NCBI RefSeq assembly: GCF_000311865.1
Contig: NZ_HE978582.1
Coordinates: 191,877 to 233,541, forward strand
Reading direction: 5' to 3'
Length of the DNA: 41,665 nt
Source: Peptoniphilus obesi ph1
GTDB lineage: Bacteria > Bacillota > Clostridia > Tissierellales > Peptoniphilaceae
The notes beneath the pieces were generated by a model. It was not told the DNA's origin and searched no databases. It was given only the letters and a program-made list of their open reading frames with translations. The position numbers and the translations under genes are program-made. Positions 1 to 8,821 of this stretch are shown here, one piece after another (position 1 is the first letter of the stretch; each line of letters opens with the position of its first letter).

Positions 1-631
1 TCGCTTGAACAAATTGTGCTGTAATAGTTGCAAGTGCAGCCCCTTCTATTGCGTATTTTCCCATTAATTTCATTAGAATTGGATCAAGAATTATGTTTAA
101 AAAAGCCCCTAGCCCCATAATGAGCATTGCTTTTTTCATTAATCCTTCTCCACGCATAACCATGTTTGCTGATTGAGTAAAGTTTACAAATAAAGAACCA
201 ATGAAAATTACTCGTAAATATCTGATACCATATTCTTTAATTTCTCCACTTGCTCCAACCATATCTAAAAAATGTGGTGCAAGTAAAATTCCGCCTATTG
301 TAATAATTGATGAGAATAGAATAACCCAAAAGATTAAATTCCCCATAATTTTATCAACTGTTTTTTGGTCACCCTTTCCTATAGCTCTTGATAAAACTGA
401 TGCTGAACCTACACCTATGAGTGTAGATACTCCACTATTAAAAAAGGTAAGTGGCATAGCTACACCACAAGCTGTCATTGCAGTTTGTCCTATAATATTT
501 CCTGCAAAAATTCCATCCATTAGTGGATAAAGACCTATTACTATCATTCCTATTACAGCAGGGACAGATAATTGAAAAAGTAAATCTATAGGTCTTTTTG
601 TTAATAATTGTTCTTTCATATCTTGTTTCAT
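1..631 (-). CDS. MATE-family efflux protein, 3' end outside window
   Basis: The first 210 residues of a multidrug and toxin extrusion (MATE) family membrane protein are encoded here; the C-terminal half lies beyond base 1. The N-terminus starts MKQDMKEQLLTKRPIDLL and enters a run of hydrophobic helices with the family's pattern: a proline-bearing first helix, then GLYPLMDGIFAG and GVGSASVLSRAIGKGD, typical of the first MATE repeat. The ATG at 631-629 follows an AGAGGATG ribosome binding site. It starts 22 bp after the stop of the upstream ABC transporter gene, so it is probably the last visible gene of the transport operon. By position it may export the siderophore or a by-product, but the sequence does not show its substrate. 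Family call is firm; role is inference. Confidence 0.88.
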   Translation of the reverse strand, partial: MKQDMKEQLLTKRPIDLLFQLSVPAVIGMIVIGLYPLMDGIFAGNIIGQTAMTACGVAMPLTFFNSGVSTLIGVGSASVLSRAIGKGDQKTVDKIMGNLIFWVILFSSIITIGGILLAPHFLDMVGASGEIKEYGIRYLRVIFIGSLFVNFTQSANMVMRGEGLMKKAMLIMGLGAFLNIILDPILMKLMGKYAIEGAALATITAQFVQA

Positions 632-652
632 AAAATCATCCTCTATTAAATT

Positions 653-2398
653 TTATTCAATTTTCCAACCAGTAGCTTTTTCTCTTTTCTCAATAAAACT
701 CTTGTATATGTGTGATTTTTCCATAAGCTCTTTATGTTTACCAATACTTTCAATATTTCCTTTATCCATAACAACAATTTGATCAGCATTTTTAATAGTT
801 TCAAGTTTATGTGCAATCACAATTACAGTTTTATCTTTTAACAAATTGTTTAAAGCAGTTATAAGTTGTTGTTCATTTTCTGGATCTACACTTGAAGTAG
901 CTTCGTCAAGAATAACAATTCTGCTTGGTTTTAGCATAGCTCTTGCTATAGATATTCTCTGACGCTCTCCTCCAGATAAATTTGAACCACCCTCTTGTAA
1001 AACTGTGTCATAACCATCTGACAACTTCATAATAAATTCATGACACTGTGCTTGCTTAGCAACATTAATAACTTCCTCATCACTAGCTTCTGGATTTCCG
1101 AACTTAATGTTGTTTTTTATAGTGTCATCAAATAAATAGACGTCTTGAAAAACAAAAGTGAAATTAGATAACAGATTGTCATACCTAAAATCTTTTATGT
1201 TATTATCATCAATCAATATTTCTCCAGAATCTACATCCCAAAATCTAGCTATCAAATTACAAAGTGTTGTTTTTCCACTTCCAGAACCACCTACTATTGC
1301 TGTAGTCTTACCTTTTGGAATATCTAAATTTAAACGACTAAATAACTTCTGTTTGTCATATGAGAAGTCAACGTCCTTTAGATTTATATCTCCTCTTTCA
1401 AAGCTTGTTCTTGTGCCTTCTGAAATTGTTGGTAAATTTCTAAGTTTAGCAATTGAATCCAAGTTTTGTATAGCTATTCCCCTAACGTTTTGCATACTTC
1501 CAGCCATTTCAAAACCAGAAAAAACAATAAAACTAGATACTACAAGCATTACAGCTTTATAGTGATCAATTTCTCCTATACAAAATCTATAAATAGCTGA
1601 AAATATAATAAGACAAATCCCCAATTTAAATATAATTAGAAATATCAAAGCGGCAGGTGCTACAGTTTTTTCAACATTTATAAAACCTCTTCTATTTTTA
1701 TAAATCTCTCTGTCCAATTCTTTAGTCATTTCACCACTTTTCCCAAATGATTTAATAACACTAATACCTTTAACATACTCTAAAGTAGATGCATTTAGAT
1801 TTATTTTTAAATCTTGTAATTTTTTAGTCAACTCGTCTGATTTCTTTTGAAAGATAACATTGCATAACATTCCTAAGAATAAAGTTCCTAAAATTATAGA
1901 ACCTGTAACTATATCAAACGGAATCATAAATATCGCCATTATTATAGTTTGAATTACTCCCACAAATAAAGTTTCTATTATATTAACTCCTACGGTTTCA
2001 AGTTCACCTATAACTGTGGTTAATCCGCCTGAAATGTTTCCAAGGCGATTACTGCTAAAATATCCCATATTCACTTTTTTTAGCTGATCACCTATATATA
2101 GCCTATTTTCTGCTCCCATATTGTAAGTTGCGATGTATTTATTTCTATCAGCCATATAACTAGATAATATTTTCCCTACTACACTTAGTAGAGCTATTGC
2201 AAATACGACATAGATGTCTTCTTGTGTAATATTTCTTCCTTCAAATATATTTTGAAATATTTTAAGTAAAAGCAACATTGTAGCTCCAAGGGATATTCCT
2301 TCAAATATACTTTTTAATACTTCAAAGAAAAACATCTTGCTAATTTTGGAAGATTCTTTTCCAGCGACCCAATATAACTTGTGAATTAATTCTTTCAT
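653..2398 (-). CDS. ABC transporter half-molecule, YbtQ/IrtB-like (membrane domain plus ATPase)
   Basis: This 581-residue protein has an N-terminal six-helix type 1 exporter-fold membrane domain (about residues 1-310) and a C-terminal ATPase. Walker A reads GGSGSGKTT, the signature LSGGERQRISIARA and Walker B RIVILDEATSSVD, followed by the H-loop in VIVIAHKLETI, so the nucleotide site looks complete. The ATG directly abuts the stop of the preceding ABC gene (TAAATG), with GGGGTGAG just upstream, which indicates translational coupling and a heterodimer with that protein. Paired half-transporters of this fold import iron-siderophore complexes in YbtPQ of Yersinia and IrtAB of mycobacteria. Import of this locus's metallophore is therefore inferred; export cannot be excluded from sequence. 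Confidence 0.9.
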   Translation of the reverse strand: MKELIHKLYWVAGKESSKISKMFFFEVLKSIFEGISLGATMLLLLKIFQNIFEGRNITQEDIYVVFAIALLSVVGKILSSYMADRNKYIATYNMGAENRLYIGDQLKKVNMGYFSSNRLGNISGGLTTVIGELETVGVNIIETLFVGVIQTIIMAIFMIPFDIVTGSIILGTLFLGMLCNVIFQKKSDELTKKLQDLKINLNASTLEYVKGISVIKSFGKSGEMTKELDREIYKNRRGFINVEKTVAPAALIFLIIFKLGICLIIFSAIYRFCIGEIDHYKAVMLVVSSFIVFSGFEMAGSMQNVRGIAIQNLDSIAKLRNLPTISEGTRTSFERGDINLKDVDFSYDKQKLFSRLNLDIPKGKTTAIVGGSGSGKTTLCNLIARFWDVDSGEILIDDNNIKDFRYDNLLSNFTFVFQDVYLFDDTIKNNIKFGNPEASDEEVINVAKQAQCHEFIMKLSDGYDTVLQEGGSNLSGGERQRISIARAMLKPSRIVILDEATSSVDPENEQQLITALNNLLKDKTVIVIAHKLETIKNADQIVVMDKGNIESIGKHKELMEKSHIYKSFIEKREKATGWKIE

Positions 2399-4111
2399 TT
2401 ACTCACCCCTATCGTTTGATAAACTTATGTGTGATTTCCACATTTTTGCATATGTTTCACTTTTTCCAAGAAGTTCTTTGTGAGTTCCTTCTGCTTCAAT
2501 TTCCCCATTGTTTAATACTATGATCTTATCGGCTCCTATTATTGTAGAAAGCCTATGAGCAATCATAATAACCGTTTTATTTTCAACTAATGCATCTATA
2601 GATTTTTGAATTTCAGCTTCATTATCTGGATCAGAATATGCTGTAGCTTCGTCTAATAAAACTATTGGGCTATCTTTAAGCAAAGCTCTTGCTATTGTAA
2701 GTCTTTGTCTCTCTCCTCCAGACAAGTTGCTCCCAGATTCTCCAATTATGGTTTCATATCCATTAGGAAGACTCATAATAAAGTCATGACAAGAAGCTTT
2801 TTTACAAGCGTCTTTTATCTCTTCAATACTAGCATTTTGATTTGCCATTCTCATATTATCTATAATACTTTTTCTAAATAGATAATTTTCTTGTGATACA
2901 TAGGTTACAAGTTCCATGTTCTTTTCAAGAGAAACATCTTTAAGATTTACATTTCCTACGGATATTTTTCCTTTATTAATATTCCAATATCCCGCAATTA
3001 GCTTAGCAATAGTGGATTTTCCACCGCCAGAATAACCAACAATAGCTGTAAGTTTATTTTCTTTTGCACTAAAGGATAAGTTATCAAAAACTTTTTTCTT
3101 ATCATTATAGGCAAAACATACATTTTCAAAATTAATATCGTATGATCTTATTTTTTCCTCTCCATTACCTCGTTCTAACTCTGGTAACTCCATAACATTT
3201 TTTATTTCATCTATTACAACTCTTACATTCGCCATAGTATCCATATGACTCATAGCTTTAATCAAAGGTTTGTAGCAGGCATAAGATAATAAAACACACA
3301 TTATTAGATTGCCTACTTCAATACTTCCATTCATATACAAGTATAAAGAAGTTGGTAAAACAAATAATAAAGTTGATGGTAAAACTTCCATTGCTGCTGT
3401 CATATAGAAACAAACACTTAAATACCAATTTAGCATACTGTCTCTATTACTATTTACAGCATCTACAAATTTTCCATATGATGATGCAGATTTATTGAAT
3501 GCCTTTATAACTTGAATACCTCTAATATATTCAACAGCTGTTGTATTCATGTTTTTTGCGGCTTCTTGATAATTTCGTGATTTTTCTTCATATCCACCCA
3601 TCATTAGAATTGAAAATAACACCCCTAGTGGTAATGTAATAAGATTTGCAATTCCAATCCTCCAATCCATTATAAAAATAATAACTACTAAAGCGATTGG
3701 AATGATAAGATTAGCTATTACTTCAGGAATAACATGAGCTATCGGTTGCTCAATTTTATTCAAAGTTTCTACCATAAACTGAGTCCATTCTCCACTAGAT
3801 CGTTTTTCAATCTCTCCCATTGATAATCTATTAATTTTTCTTACAAGTTTCTTCCTCTCATCCTCTATTATGCGAAATGCTAAATTGTGAGAAATTAAAG
3901 TTGAAATCTCATGAAAAATAACACTTCCTATTAACCCACCTAAAATAAGCAAAATTGGTCTTATATAGAATTCTAAATCTGTATTACTAATTGCTATATT
4001 TTGAGTAATCTTAGCTAAAGCAAAATATGGTACAACACTACAAAAAACACCAATTACTGCAATAATAACTGATGATAAAATTTGTCCTATATGCTTTTTT
4101 AAAACTTCCAT
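2399..4111 (-). CDS. ABC transporter half-molecule, YbtP/IrtA-like (membrane domain plus ATPase)
   Basis: A 570-residue membrane-ATPase fusion and the likely partner of the adjoining downstream half-transporter. The first 310 or so residues form hydrophobic helices; the ATPase domain carries Walker A GYSGGGKST, signature LSGGERQRLTIARALL, Walker B PIVLLDEATAYSD and the H-loop in VIMIAHRLSTI. There is no separate siderophore-interacting (SIP) domain as found in mycobacterial IrtA, so any iron release must use another protein. The start is preceded by GGAGGTG at a good distance. It lies 15 bp after the ECF ATPase gene, in the same transport operon. A siderophore-uptake role rests on family resemblance to YbtP and on its neighbours. 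Confidence 0.9.
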   Translation of the reverse strand: MEVLKKHIGQILSSVIIAVIGVFCSVVPYFALAKITQNIAISNTDLEFYIRPILLILGGLIGSVIFHEISTLISHNLAFRIIEDERKKLVRKINRLSMGEIEKRSSGEWTQFMVETLNKIEQPIAHVIPEVIANLIIPIALVVIIFIMDWRIGIANLITLPLGVLFSILMMGGYEEKSRNYQEAAKNMNTTAVEYIRGIQVIKAFNKSASSYGKFVDAVNSNRDSMLNWYLSVCFYMTAAMEVLPSTLLFVLPTSLYLYMNGSIEVGNLIMCVLLSYACYKPLIKAMSHMDTMANVRVVIDEIKNVMELPELERGNGEEKIRSYDINFENVCFAYNDKKKVFDNLSFSAKENKLTAIVGYSGGGKSTIAKLIAGYWNINKGKISVGNVNLKDVSLEKNMELVTYVSQENYLFRKSIIDNMRMANQNASIEEIKDACKKASCHDFIMSLPNGYETIIGESGSNLSGGERQRLTIARALLKDSPIVLLDEATAYSDPDNEAEIQKSIDALVENKTVIMIAHRLSTIIGADKIIVLNNGEIEAEGTHKELLGKSETYAKMWKSHISLSNDRGE

Positions 4112-4126
4112 TACGCACCTCCTAAA

Positions 4127-5635
4127 TTATTTAGCCTCCATAGCTCTTAACAGCTGTCCTATATTATCAATATAAAAATCTTCTGTTATTATCCCATTCT
4201 CTAGTTTTACAAGTCTATCACACGTCTTTGCTATAAATTCAATATCATGAGAAATTATCAAAAATTTTGTTCCTTTTTTTTGTTCCTCTTTGATTAATCT
4301 CCCCACCTTATCCATACTCCTGAAATCAAGCCCTGATGTCGGCTCATCCAATATAATAAAAGGTGTTTCTCTCAACATAGCTACGCATAGAACCAATCTC
4401 TGTTTTTGACCACCTGATAAAGTTGCTGGATGCTTATCTCTTATATCAAATAATCCAACTTTTTTTAAAAGTTCCTCTGCTTTCGTGATATAATCTTCTC
4501 TATTTTTTAACCCAGTTAATAATTCATCCATCAAATCTTCCCCAAATAATTGAGAGTCTAAATCTTGAGGAATATACCACACTTTGCTTAACCTCATCTT
4601 TTTATTAGCTTTGAGTCCATTTATCTTTATTTCTCCATCAGTCTGATTTTGAATCCCAGAATAAATTTTACCGAGTGTACTTTTACCTGTTCCATTTATT
4701 CCTACTAAAGCAATAGTCTCATTGCTATCAAATTTAAGTGACACATCTTTTAGTACGAAATTATTTTTATATTTTTTACTAATATTTTTCACCTCAAAAT
4801 CAAAAGAATTGTCACTACTAATTTCTTTTTCTTTAACTTTGTGGTCATCTACAACAATATCATTAAGATTTATTGAGCGTAAGCCCAATGCATTTAAGTC
4901 TTTTGAACTGATTTTTTCAAATTCTTCTGCTTTATAACTATTTATTAAAGATCCATTTTGTATCAATAAATACCTATCAGCTATTCCTTTTAAATAAAAT
5001 AACCTATGCTCAACAATTACTATAGTTTTTCCTTCTTTTTTTAAGTCCATTACAAGTTTTGAAAATTTATATATTGATTGTAAATCAAGATTTGCAGATG
5101 GTTCATCAAATACATAAATAGATGGTTCAATGGCTCTTGCTGAACAAATTGCTACTTTTTGCCTAATTCCATAGGATAAATTGTATATCCTATTATTTAG
5201 CAATTTATCAATATTCATTTTCTCAGTTGATTCATTTACTCTTCTTATTATTTCATCACGCTTATATCCCAAATTTTCCGGTCCAAATGCAATTTCTCCA
5301 TTAACTTCATTGGCAAAAAATTGGCTTCTAGGATCTTGAAATACATTACCGACTAACTTTGCTATTTCCCAGGATTTTAAATTTCTGATAGATTTGCCAT
5401 CAATAAATACCTCTCCATCTAAATTTCCTTCGTAAAAATTTGGAATTAATCCATTTATAGCTCTTGTCAAAGTAGACTTGCCACATCCCGACTCCCCTAT
5501 AATTACACAACATTCACCATCTTTAATGTCTAAATTTATATCTTTCAACTGTTCATCTTTATTGCTATTATATGAAAAAGATAATTTCCTAATTTCCAGT
5601 TTATTATTCAATGATGCACCTCTCATATAAGACAT
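4127..5635 (-). CDS. ECF transporter ATPase with two fused nucleotide-binding domains
   Basis: The energising subunit of an energy-coupling factor (ECF) transporter. Two complete ABC ATPase domains lie in one 502-residue chain. The first has Walker A GESGCGKST, a variant signature LSYGIRQKVAICSARA and Walker B SIYVFDEPS. The second has GINGTGKST, LSGGQKQRLVLCVAML and FIILDEPTSGLD. In many ECF systems these are two proteins (EcfA and EcfA'), but fused forms are common. The first signature has Tyr in place of the first Gly, suggesting unequal sites. The gene overlaps the stop of the EcfT gene by 13 bp. The ATG at 5635 has no clear ribosome binding site, whereas a TTG at 5611-5609 follows GAGAGGTG at good spacing, so the true start may be eight codons later. 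Confidence 0.9.
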   Translation of the reverse strand: MSYMRGASLNNKLEIRKLSFSYNSNKDEQLKDINLDIKDGECCVIIGESGCGKSTLTRAINGLIPNFYEGNLDGEVFIDGKSIRNLKSWEIAKLVGNVFQDPRSQFFANEVNGEIAFGPENLGYKRDEIIRRVNESTEKMNIDKLLNNRIYNLSYGIRQKVAICSARAIEPSIYVFDEPSANLDLQSIYKFSKLVMDLKKEGKTIVIVEHRLFYLKGIADRYLLIQNGSLINSYKAEEFEKISSKDLNALGLRSINLNDIVVDDHKVKEKEISSDNSFDFEVKNISKKYKNNFVLKDVSLKFDSNETIALVGINGTGKSTLGKIYSGIQNQTDGEIKINGLKANKKMRLSKVWYIPQDLDSQLFGEDLMDELLTGLKNREDYITKAEELLKKVGLFDIRDKHPATLSGGQKQRLVLCVAMLRETPFIILDEPTSGLDFRSMDKVGRLIKEEQKKGTKFLIISHDIEFIAKTCDRLVKLENGIITEDFYIDNIGQLLRAMEAK

Positions 5636-6297
5636 AATATAAATAAAACAAAGCTTGCAGTTATTATAATTATGTCTAATTTACACAACTTGTTACTATA
5701 ATATGAATCCCTTTTTATTGGGTTTTCAATTCCTCTAACAATCGCTGCTGCTGATAATTCATCTCCTACTTTTATAGAACGAAAAATTAAAGGAACTATA
5801 GCATATTCAAGAGTCCTCAAAGGATTTGATAAAATATGAAAAAAGTTACCTGTAAATCCCCTTACTTTCATAGCTTCTTTTATTGTTCTAAATTCCCCAG
5901 CAATTGTTGGTACAAATCGAATAATTACCGTTAATATAAGTACAAAATTTCGTGGCAACATTAATTTGTGAAATATTGAAATTAATTTTCCTGATGGTAT
6001 CTTAAAAGTTAAAAATCCTGCCATGATTGGAACTATGAATTTATACAACATTCCCAAAAGCATTGGTGAAATTATAACTACACCACTAGGTATCATTTTT
6101 AATAACCAAAATGTAGTAAAACTATATATCATAAAATAAATTATGCTCTGTTTGATAAAACCAAAATATGCTAAAAGCATACAAAGCCATCCTACAAACA
6201 GAGCATGCATATAGTAACTTTTTGTAAATATTGACACCATACAGGAAATAATAGTTAAAAAAAGACAAGTTATTCCACTTATTTTTTCTATTTTCAT
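5623..6297 (-). CDS. ECF transporter transmembrane subunit EcfT
   Basis: A 224-residue, highly hydrophobic protein with about five membrane segments and a long cytoplasmic loop. It has the two x-Arg-Gly motifs that couple EcfT to its ATPases: KVRG in EAMKVRGFTG and the second in AAAIVRGIENP. This identifies it as the T component of an ECF importer. It sits between the S component (17 bp upstream) and the double ATPase (overlapping), so all three core ECF parts are together, as in dedicated group I ECF systems. Substrate choice depends on the S component. The family is clear from motif pair and gene order. Confidence 0.87.
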   Translation of the reverse strand: MKIEKISGITCLFLTIISCMVSIFTKSYYMHALFVGWLCMLLAYFGFIKQSIIYFMIYSFTTFWLLKMIPSGVVIISPMLLGMLYKFIVPIMAGFLTFKIPSGKLISIFHKLMLPRNFVLILTVIIRFVPTIAGEFRTIKEAMKVRGFTGNFFHILSNPLRTLEYAIVPLIFRSIKVGDELSAAAIVRGIENPIKRDSYYSNKLCKLDIIIITASFVLFILCLI

Positions 6298-6314
6298 TTC
6301 CCATATATCTCCAT

Positions 6315-6917
6315 TTACTCTAAAATACCCGCCTTTTTAAAGTGCTTTTTAAGAATTTTTTGTGCAAACAAAACACCTAAAGCAGATAATATAACGGTTA
6401 TTGTTACACCTAATAATAGTAGTTTTGGTGAAGATACCAAATTATATTGCAATGTTAATGTCTTATCTGCAAACCCACTCTCTAAAGCTTGCTTTTGATA
6501 AGATTCCCAAGCTATCCAACATGGAACTCCTATTCCCATGAACATACCAGCACCATAAACACTCCAGCCAATCATATTTCTTATTGGATTTATATAAGTA
6601 TCTTTGCCTATCATTACTATTTCACACAAAATAGCAAGTCCAATAAAATATGGAAGCATAAACACATAACCCATAGCTGCTGTGATAAGACCATAAATTA
6701 ATATCCATATAAATAATAGCCCGTGTTTATTAAGTCTGTTAGCTGCTACTAAGTAGAAAATAGCTCCTATAAACATTTCAATTCCAGCAGTACCATAAAT
6801 ATATACAACTGGAACAGCAACCATACTCATTCCAACAACAATAGAAATTGCATAAAATAAAGCAATCATAATAGCTACTGTTACTACATCTTTTGTAGTC
6901 ATTTTTTTATTGTTCAT
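6315..6917 (-). CDS. ECF transporter S component, Trep_Strep/MptD-like family
   Basis: A 200-residue integral membrane protein with about six predicted helices; the N-terminus MNNKKMTTKDVVTVAIMIAL has the short basic lead and first helix typical of ECF substrate-binding subunits. The pattern with GTAGIEMFIGAIFYLVAANR fits the Trep_Strep (MptD-like) S components, whose substrates are mostly unknown. It is first in the transport operon, begins after a strong GGAGGTG site, and is followed by EcfT and EcfA genes. No substrate-binding lipoprotein gene occurs in the window, so this membrane protein may recognise the metal-siderophore complex or a pathway precursor. Family confidence is good; substrate is unknown. 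Confidence 0.85.
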   Translation of the reverse strand: MNNKKMTTKDVVTVAIMIALFYAISIVVGMSMVAVPVVYIYGTAGIEMFIGAIFYLVAANRLNKHGLLFIWILIYGLITAAMGYVFMLPYFIGLAILCEIVMIGKDTYINPIRNMIGWSVYGAGMFMGIGVPCWIAWESYQKQALESGFADKTLTLQYNLVSSPKLLLLGVTITVILSALGVLFAQKILKKHFKKAGILE

Positions 6918-6976
6918 AAAACACCTCCGTTAATTAATAAAATGTACATAGAATGTGTATAGAGAATATTTACAAA

Positions 6977-7020
6977 AAAATATCCATCTCAACTTTATTA
7001 TAAAGTAAGATGGATATTTT
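6977..7020 (-). terminator. Intrinsic terminator after the araC-type gene
   Basis: Two 13-base arms (6977-6989 and 7008-7020) are perfect inverted complements and enclose a second small palindrome (ACTTTA/TAAAGT). Read on the minus strand the hairpin ends in a run of seven T. It lies between the end of the regulator gene (7059) and the start of the ECF S-component gene (6917), so it divides the biosynthetic operon from the transport operon; some read-through is possible. Confidence 0.85.
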
Positions 7021-7058
7021 CTTTATAACCTGACAGCTCTTTATTTGCTCTAAAAAGG

Positions 7059-8033
7059 TCAGATGGATTTTTTTCTATATTCTTGAGGAGTTTGCCCAAA
7101 ATGTTTTTTGAATGACTCAGAAAATTTACTAGGATTCAAATATCCTGACAAATCAGAAATCTCTCCTATCGACATTAAGGGTTTATGAATTAATAATTTA
7201 GCAGCGGCTTCTAAACAATTTTCCCTAATAAAATTACCTATTGAGCTTCCAGTTATGTATATAAAACATCTCTTCAAACTGGATTCTGAAATAGCATATT
7301 TTTTTGATAAATCAGAAATAGAATATCTTTCAAAAGGATTATTTAAAATCGTCTTATATGATTCTACAGTTGCTTTATATACTGGTTCTGAAAAAGACGT
7401 TAACTTAAATGTATCTGAACTTTCAACTAAATTTAAAAATAATAACAACTCTATTGTTTTTATAATTGAATAAGAAAGTCTTATTCTAGAATCTACTCTA
7501 TAAAGTTCACTAATAACATGGTCTATCTCATGACGTGAATGAATAATTAAAGCTGCACCATTTTTACATAAACGGTCTTTTATTTCTAACAAATCAATTT
7601 TTGCGTACGGAAAGTATTTATCAATAGATTTTTGTGCCTTTTCAATATCAATAAATATTGAAAGTCCCACATATTTTTTTGTTGGTATGCATGAATCTTC
7701 AAAAGGAACTTTACCTATTTCGATTACACTTAGATCGCCTTTACCTATCAGAGCGCGTTCATTATTTTCAAGTTTAAACTCATAACATCCCTCTAAACAA
7801 TGATCTATTTCTAAAACCCCGCTTTTAGGATTTATTTTTTGATATGCTGTCTCCATATTTAGGATATTATAAGATAATTGAATACCTTCAAATAAATTGT
7901 AGCAGCGCATTTCGCCACAGCCAGTAGAATTTTCAATTGTATAAATTTTACATTCATCAGTAACCTTTTTTTCAGAAAACATATATCCTTCAAGGACATT
8001 TTCTATTATATCAATTTTATTTAATCTCAGAAT
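7059..8033 (-). CDS. AraC-family transcriptional activator (YbtA/PchR-type role)
   Basis: The C-terminal 100 residues form a two-helix-turn-helix AraC DNA-binding domain: SISDLSKKYAISESSLKRCF for the first unit and SIGEISDLSGYLNPSKFSES with HFGQTPQEYR for the second. The N-terminal 220 residues have no close named motif and would be the effector domain. In yersiniabactin and pyochelin loci AraC regulators (YbtA, PchR) sense the siderophore and switch on synthesis and uptake genes; the same role is inferred. Start choice is unusual: a strong GGAGGGG lies so that the best-placed codon is ATT at 8033-8031, followed by CTG. The frame is open upstream to a TTG at 8045, which overlaps the Shine-Dalgarno sequence, and the first ATG is at 7982. 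It follows the hydrolase gene by only a few bases and ends the biosynthetic operon. Confidence 0.85.
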   Translation of the reverse strand: MLRLNKIDIIENVLEGYMFSEKKVTDECKIYTIENSTGCGEMRCYNLFEGIQLSYNILNMETAYQKINPKSGVLEIDHCLEGCYEFKLENNERALIGKGDLSVIEIGKVPFEDSCIPTKKYVGLSIFIDIEKAQKSIDKYFPYAKIDLLEIKDRLCKNGAALIIHSRHEIDHVISELYRVDSRIRLSYSIIKTIELLLFLNLVESSDTFKLTSFSEPVYKATVESYKTILNNPFERYSISDLSKKYAISESSLKRCFIYITGSSIGNFIRENCLEAAAKLLIHKPLMSIGEISDLSGYLNPSKFSESFKKHFGQTPQEYRKKSI

Positions 8034-8059
8034 TATCCCCTCCAATATATTAATGTATC

Positions 8060-8821
8060 CTATAAGACTTTTTCAATTTCATTTATAATTAGCTCTGGAT
8101 TTAATCCTAATACTTCAGCATGTCCTACATTATCAAAACTAACAACTCTTACATCACTTATGGATTTACTCCTGATTAAATCGACATATTTGCTTGCATA
8201 AGTTTCTTTTTTGCCAAACATTATACAAACAGGCATTGTAAGCTTTTCAACTTTATTTTTAATATCATATTTATATGCCATCTTAAAAGCTTGGTATAAT
8301 GTATCTCTTGTAATAAAAGGATACATCATATGTTTCAAAGTTATAACATCATTGTCTCCATAACCCATTCCTTTTCTCACATCTTCTATTAAATGAATTC
8401 CGTTTTTTAAATTATCAAATTGTTCTGCCATAACTTTTGAAAATGGTTCAATCATTTCTCCCATGCTCTCATACTGACCACCATCGATAATTAAGTTATT
8501 AACATTTATTTTCTTATTCAAAGAAATTTGTAATGCAATACTTGCTCCTAATGAAATCCCATATGCACATTCTATATTTACTATATCTTCAAGCATCAAT
8601 GATTTTTCTAAATCTTCAGCAACATCCTCTACTGAACTTAACCTTCCAAGTGTATTGTTTCCATGTCCAGGTAATTCTGGGGATATAATACAATATGTTT
8701 TACTGAGTTTAGCAATAATACTCTTAAAACAATTTGCATAACTAAATCCCACACCATGAATAAGCAAAATCTTTTTGTTTGTTTTGTCTCCAACAATATT
8801 TAAATTATAATTCACTTTCAT
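8060..8821 (-). CDS. Alpha/beta-fold hydrolase
   Basis: A protein of about 253 residues with the alpha/beta hydrolase plan: oxyanion-region HGVGFS near the N-terminus, nucleophile elbow YGISLGAS (G-x-S-x-G), and a late His in FDNVGHAEVLG. No signal peptide is visible, so it is probably cytoplasmic. It overlaps the reductase gene by 17 bp; the chosen ATG at 8821 follows GAAGGGGAAAA, while an ATG at 8848 would overlap further and lacks a clear site. Enantio-pyochelin clusters have no obligatory equivalent, so its job is open: hydrolysis of a shunt product, of an imported complex, or editing. It is distinct from the type II thioesterase at the operon's start. Confidence 0.82.
   Translation of the reverse strand: MKVNYNLNIVGDKTNKKILLIHGVGFSYANCFKSIIAKLSKTYCIISPELPGHGNNTLGRLSSVEDVAEDLEKSLMLEDIVNIECAYGISLGASIALQISLNKKINVNNLIIDGGQYESMGEMIEPFSKVMAEQFDNLKNGIHLIEDVRKGMGYGDNDVITLKHMMYPFITRDTLYQAFKMAYKYDIKNKVEKLTMPVCIMFGKKETYASKYVDLIRSKSISDVRVVSFDNVGHAEVLGLNPELIINEIEKVL

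Noticed and set aside
1158-1562. Plus-strand open frames across the minus-strand operons (for example 201-530, 1158-1562, 13540-13893, 31938-32225, 39417-39764)
   Set aside because: They lie wholly antisense to genes with clear family motifs, lack ribosome binding sites and have hydrophobic, Phe/Ser/Leu-rich translations typical of the complement of AT-rich coding DNA.
6122-6304. 60-residue frame overlapping the EcfT start
   Set aside because: It is a shifted-frame shadow of the EcfT N-terminus; the EcfT frame carries the family motifs.
6918-6976. DtxR-type operator in front of the transport operon
   Set aside because: No TTAGC...GCTAA-like palindrome is present here. An AT-rich promoter may exist, but no clear -35/-10 pair at standard spacing could be chosen.
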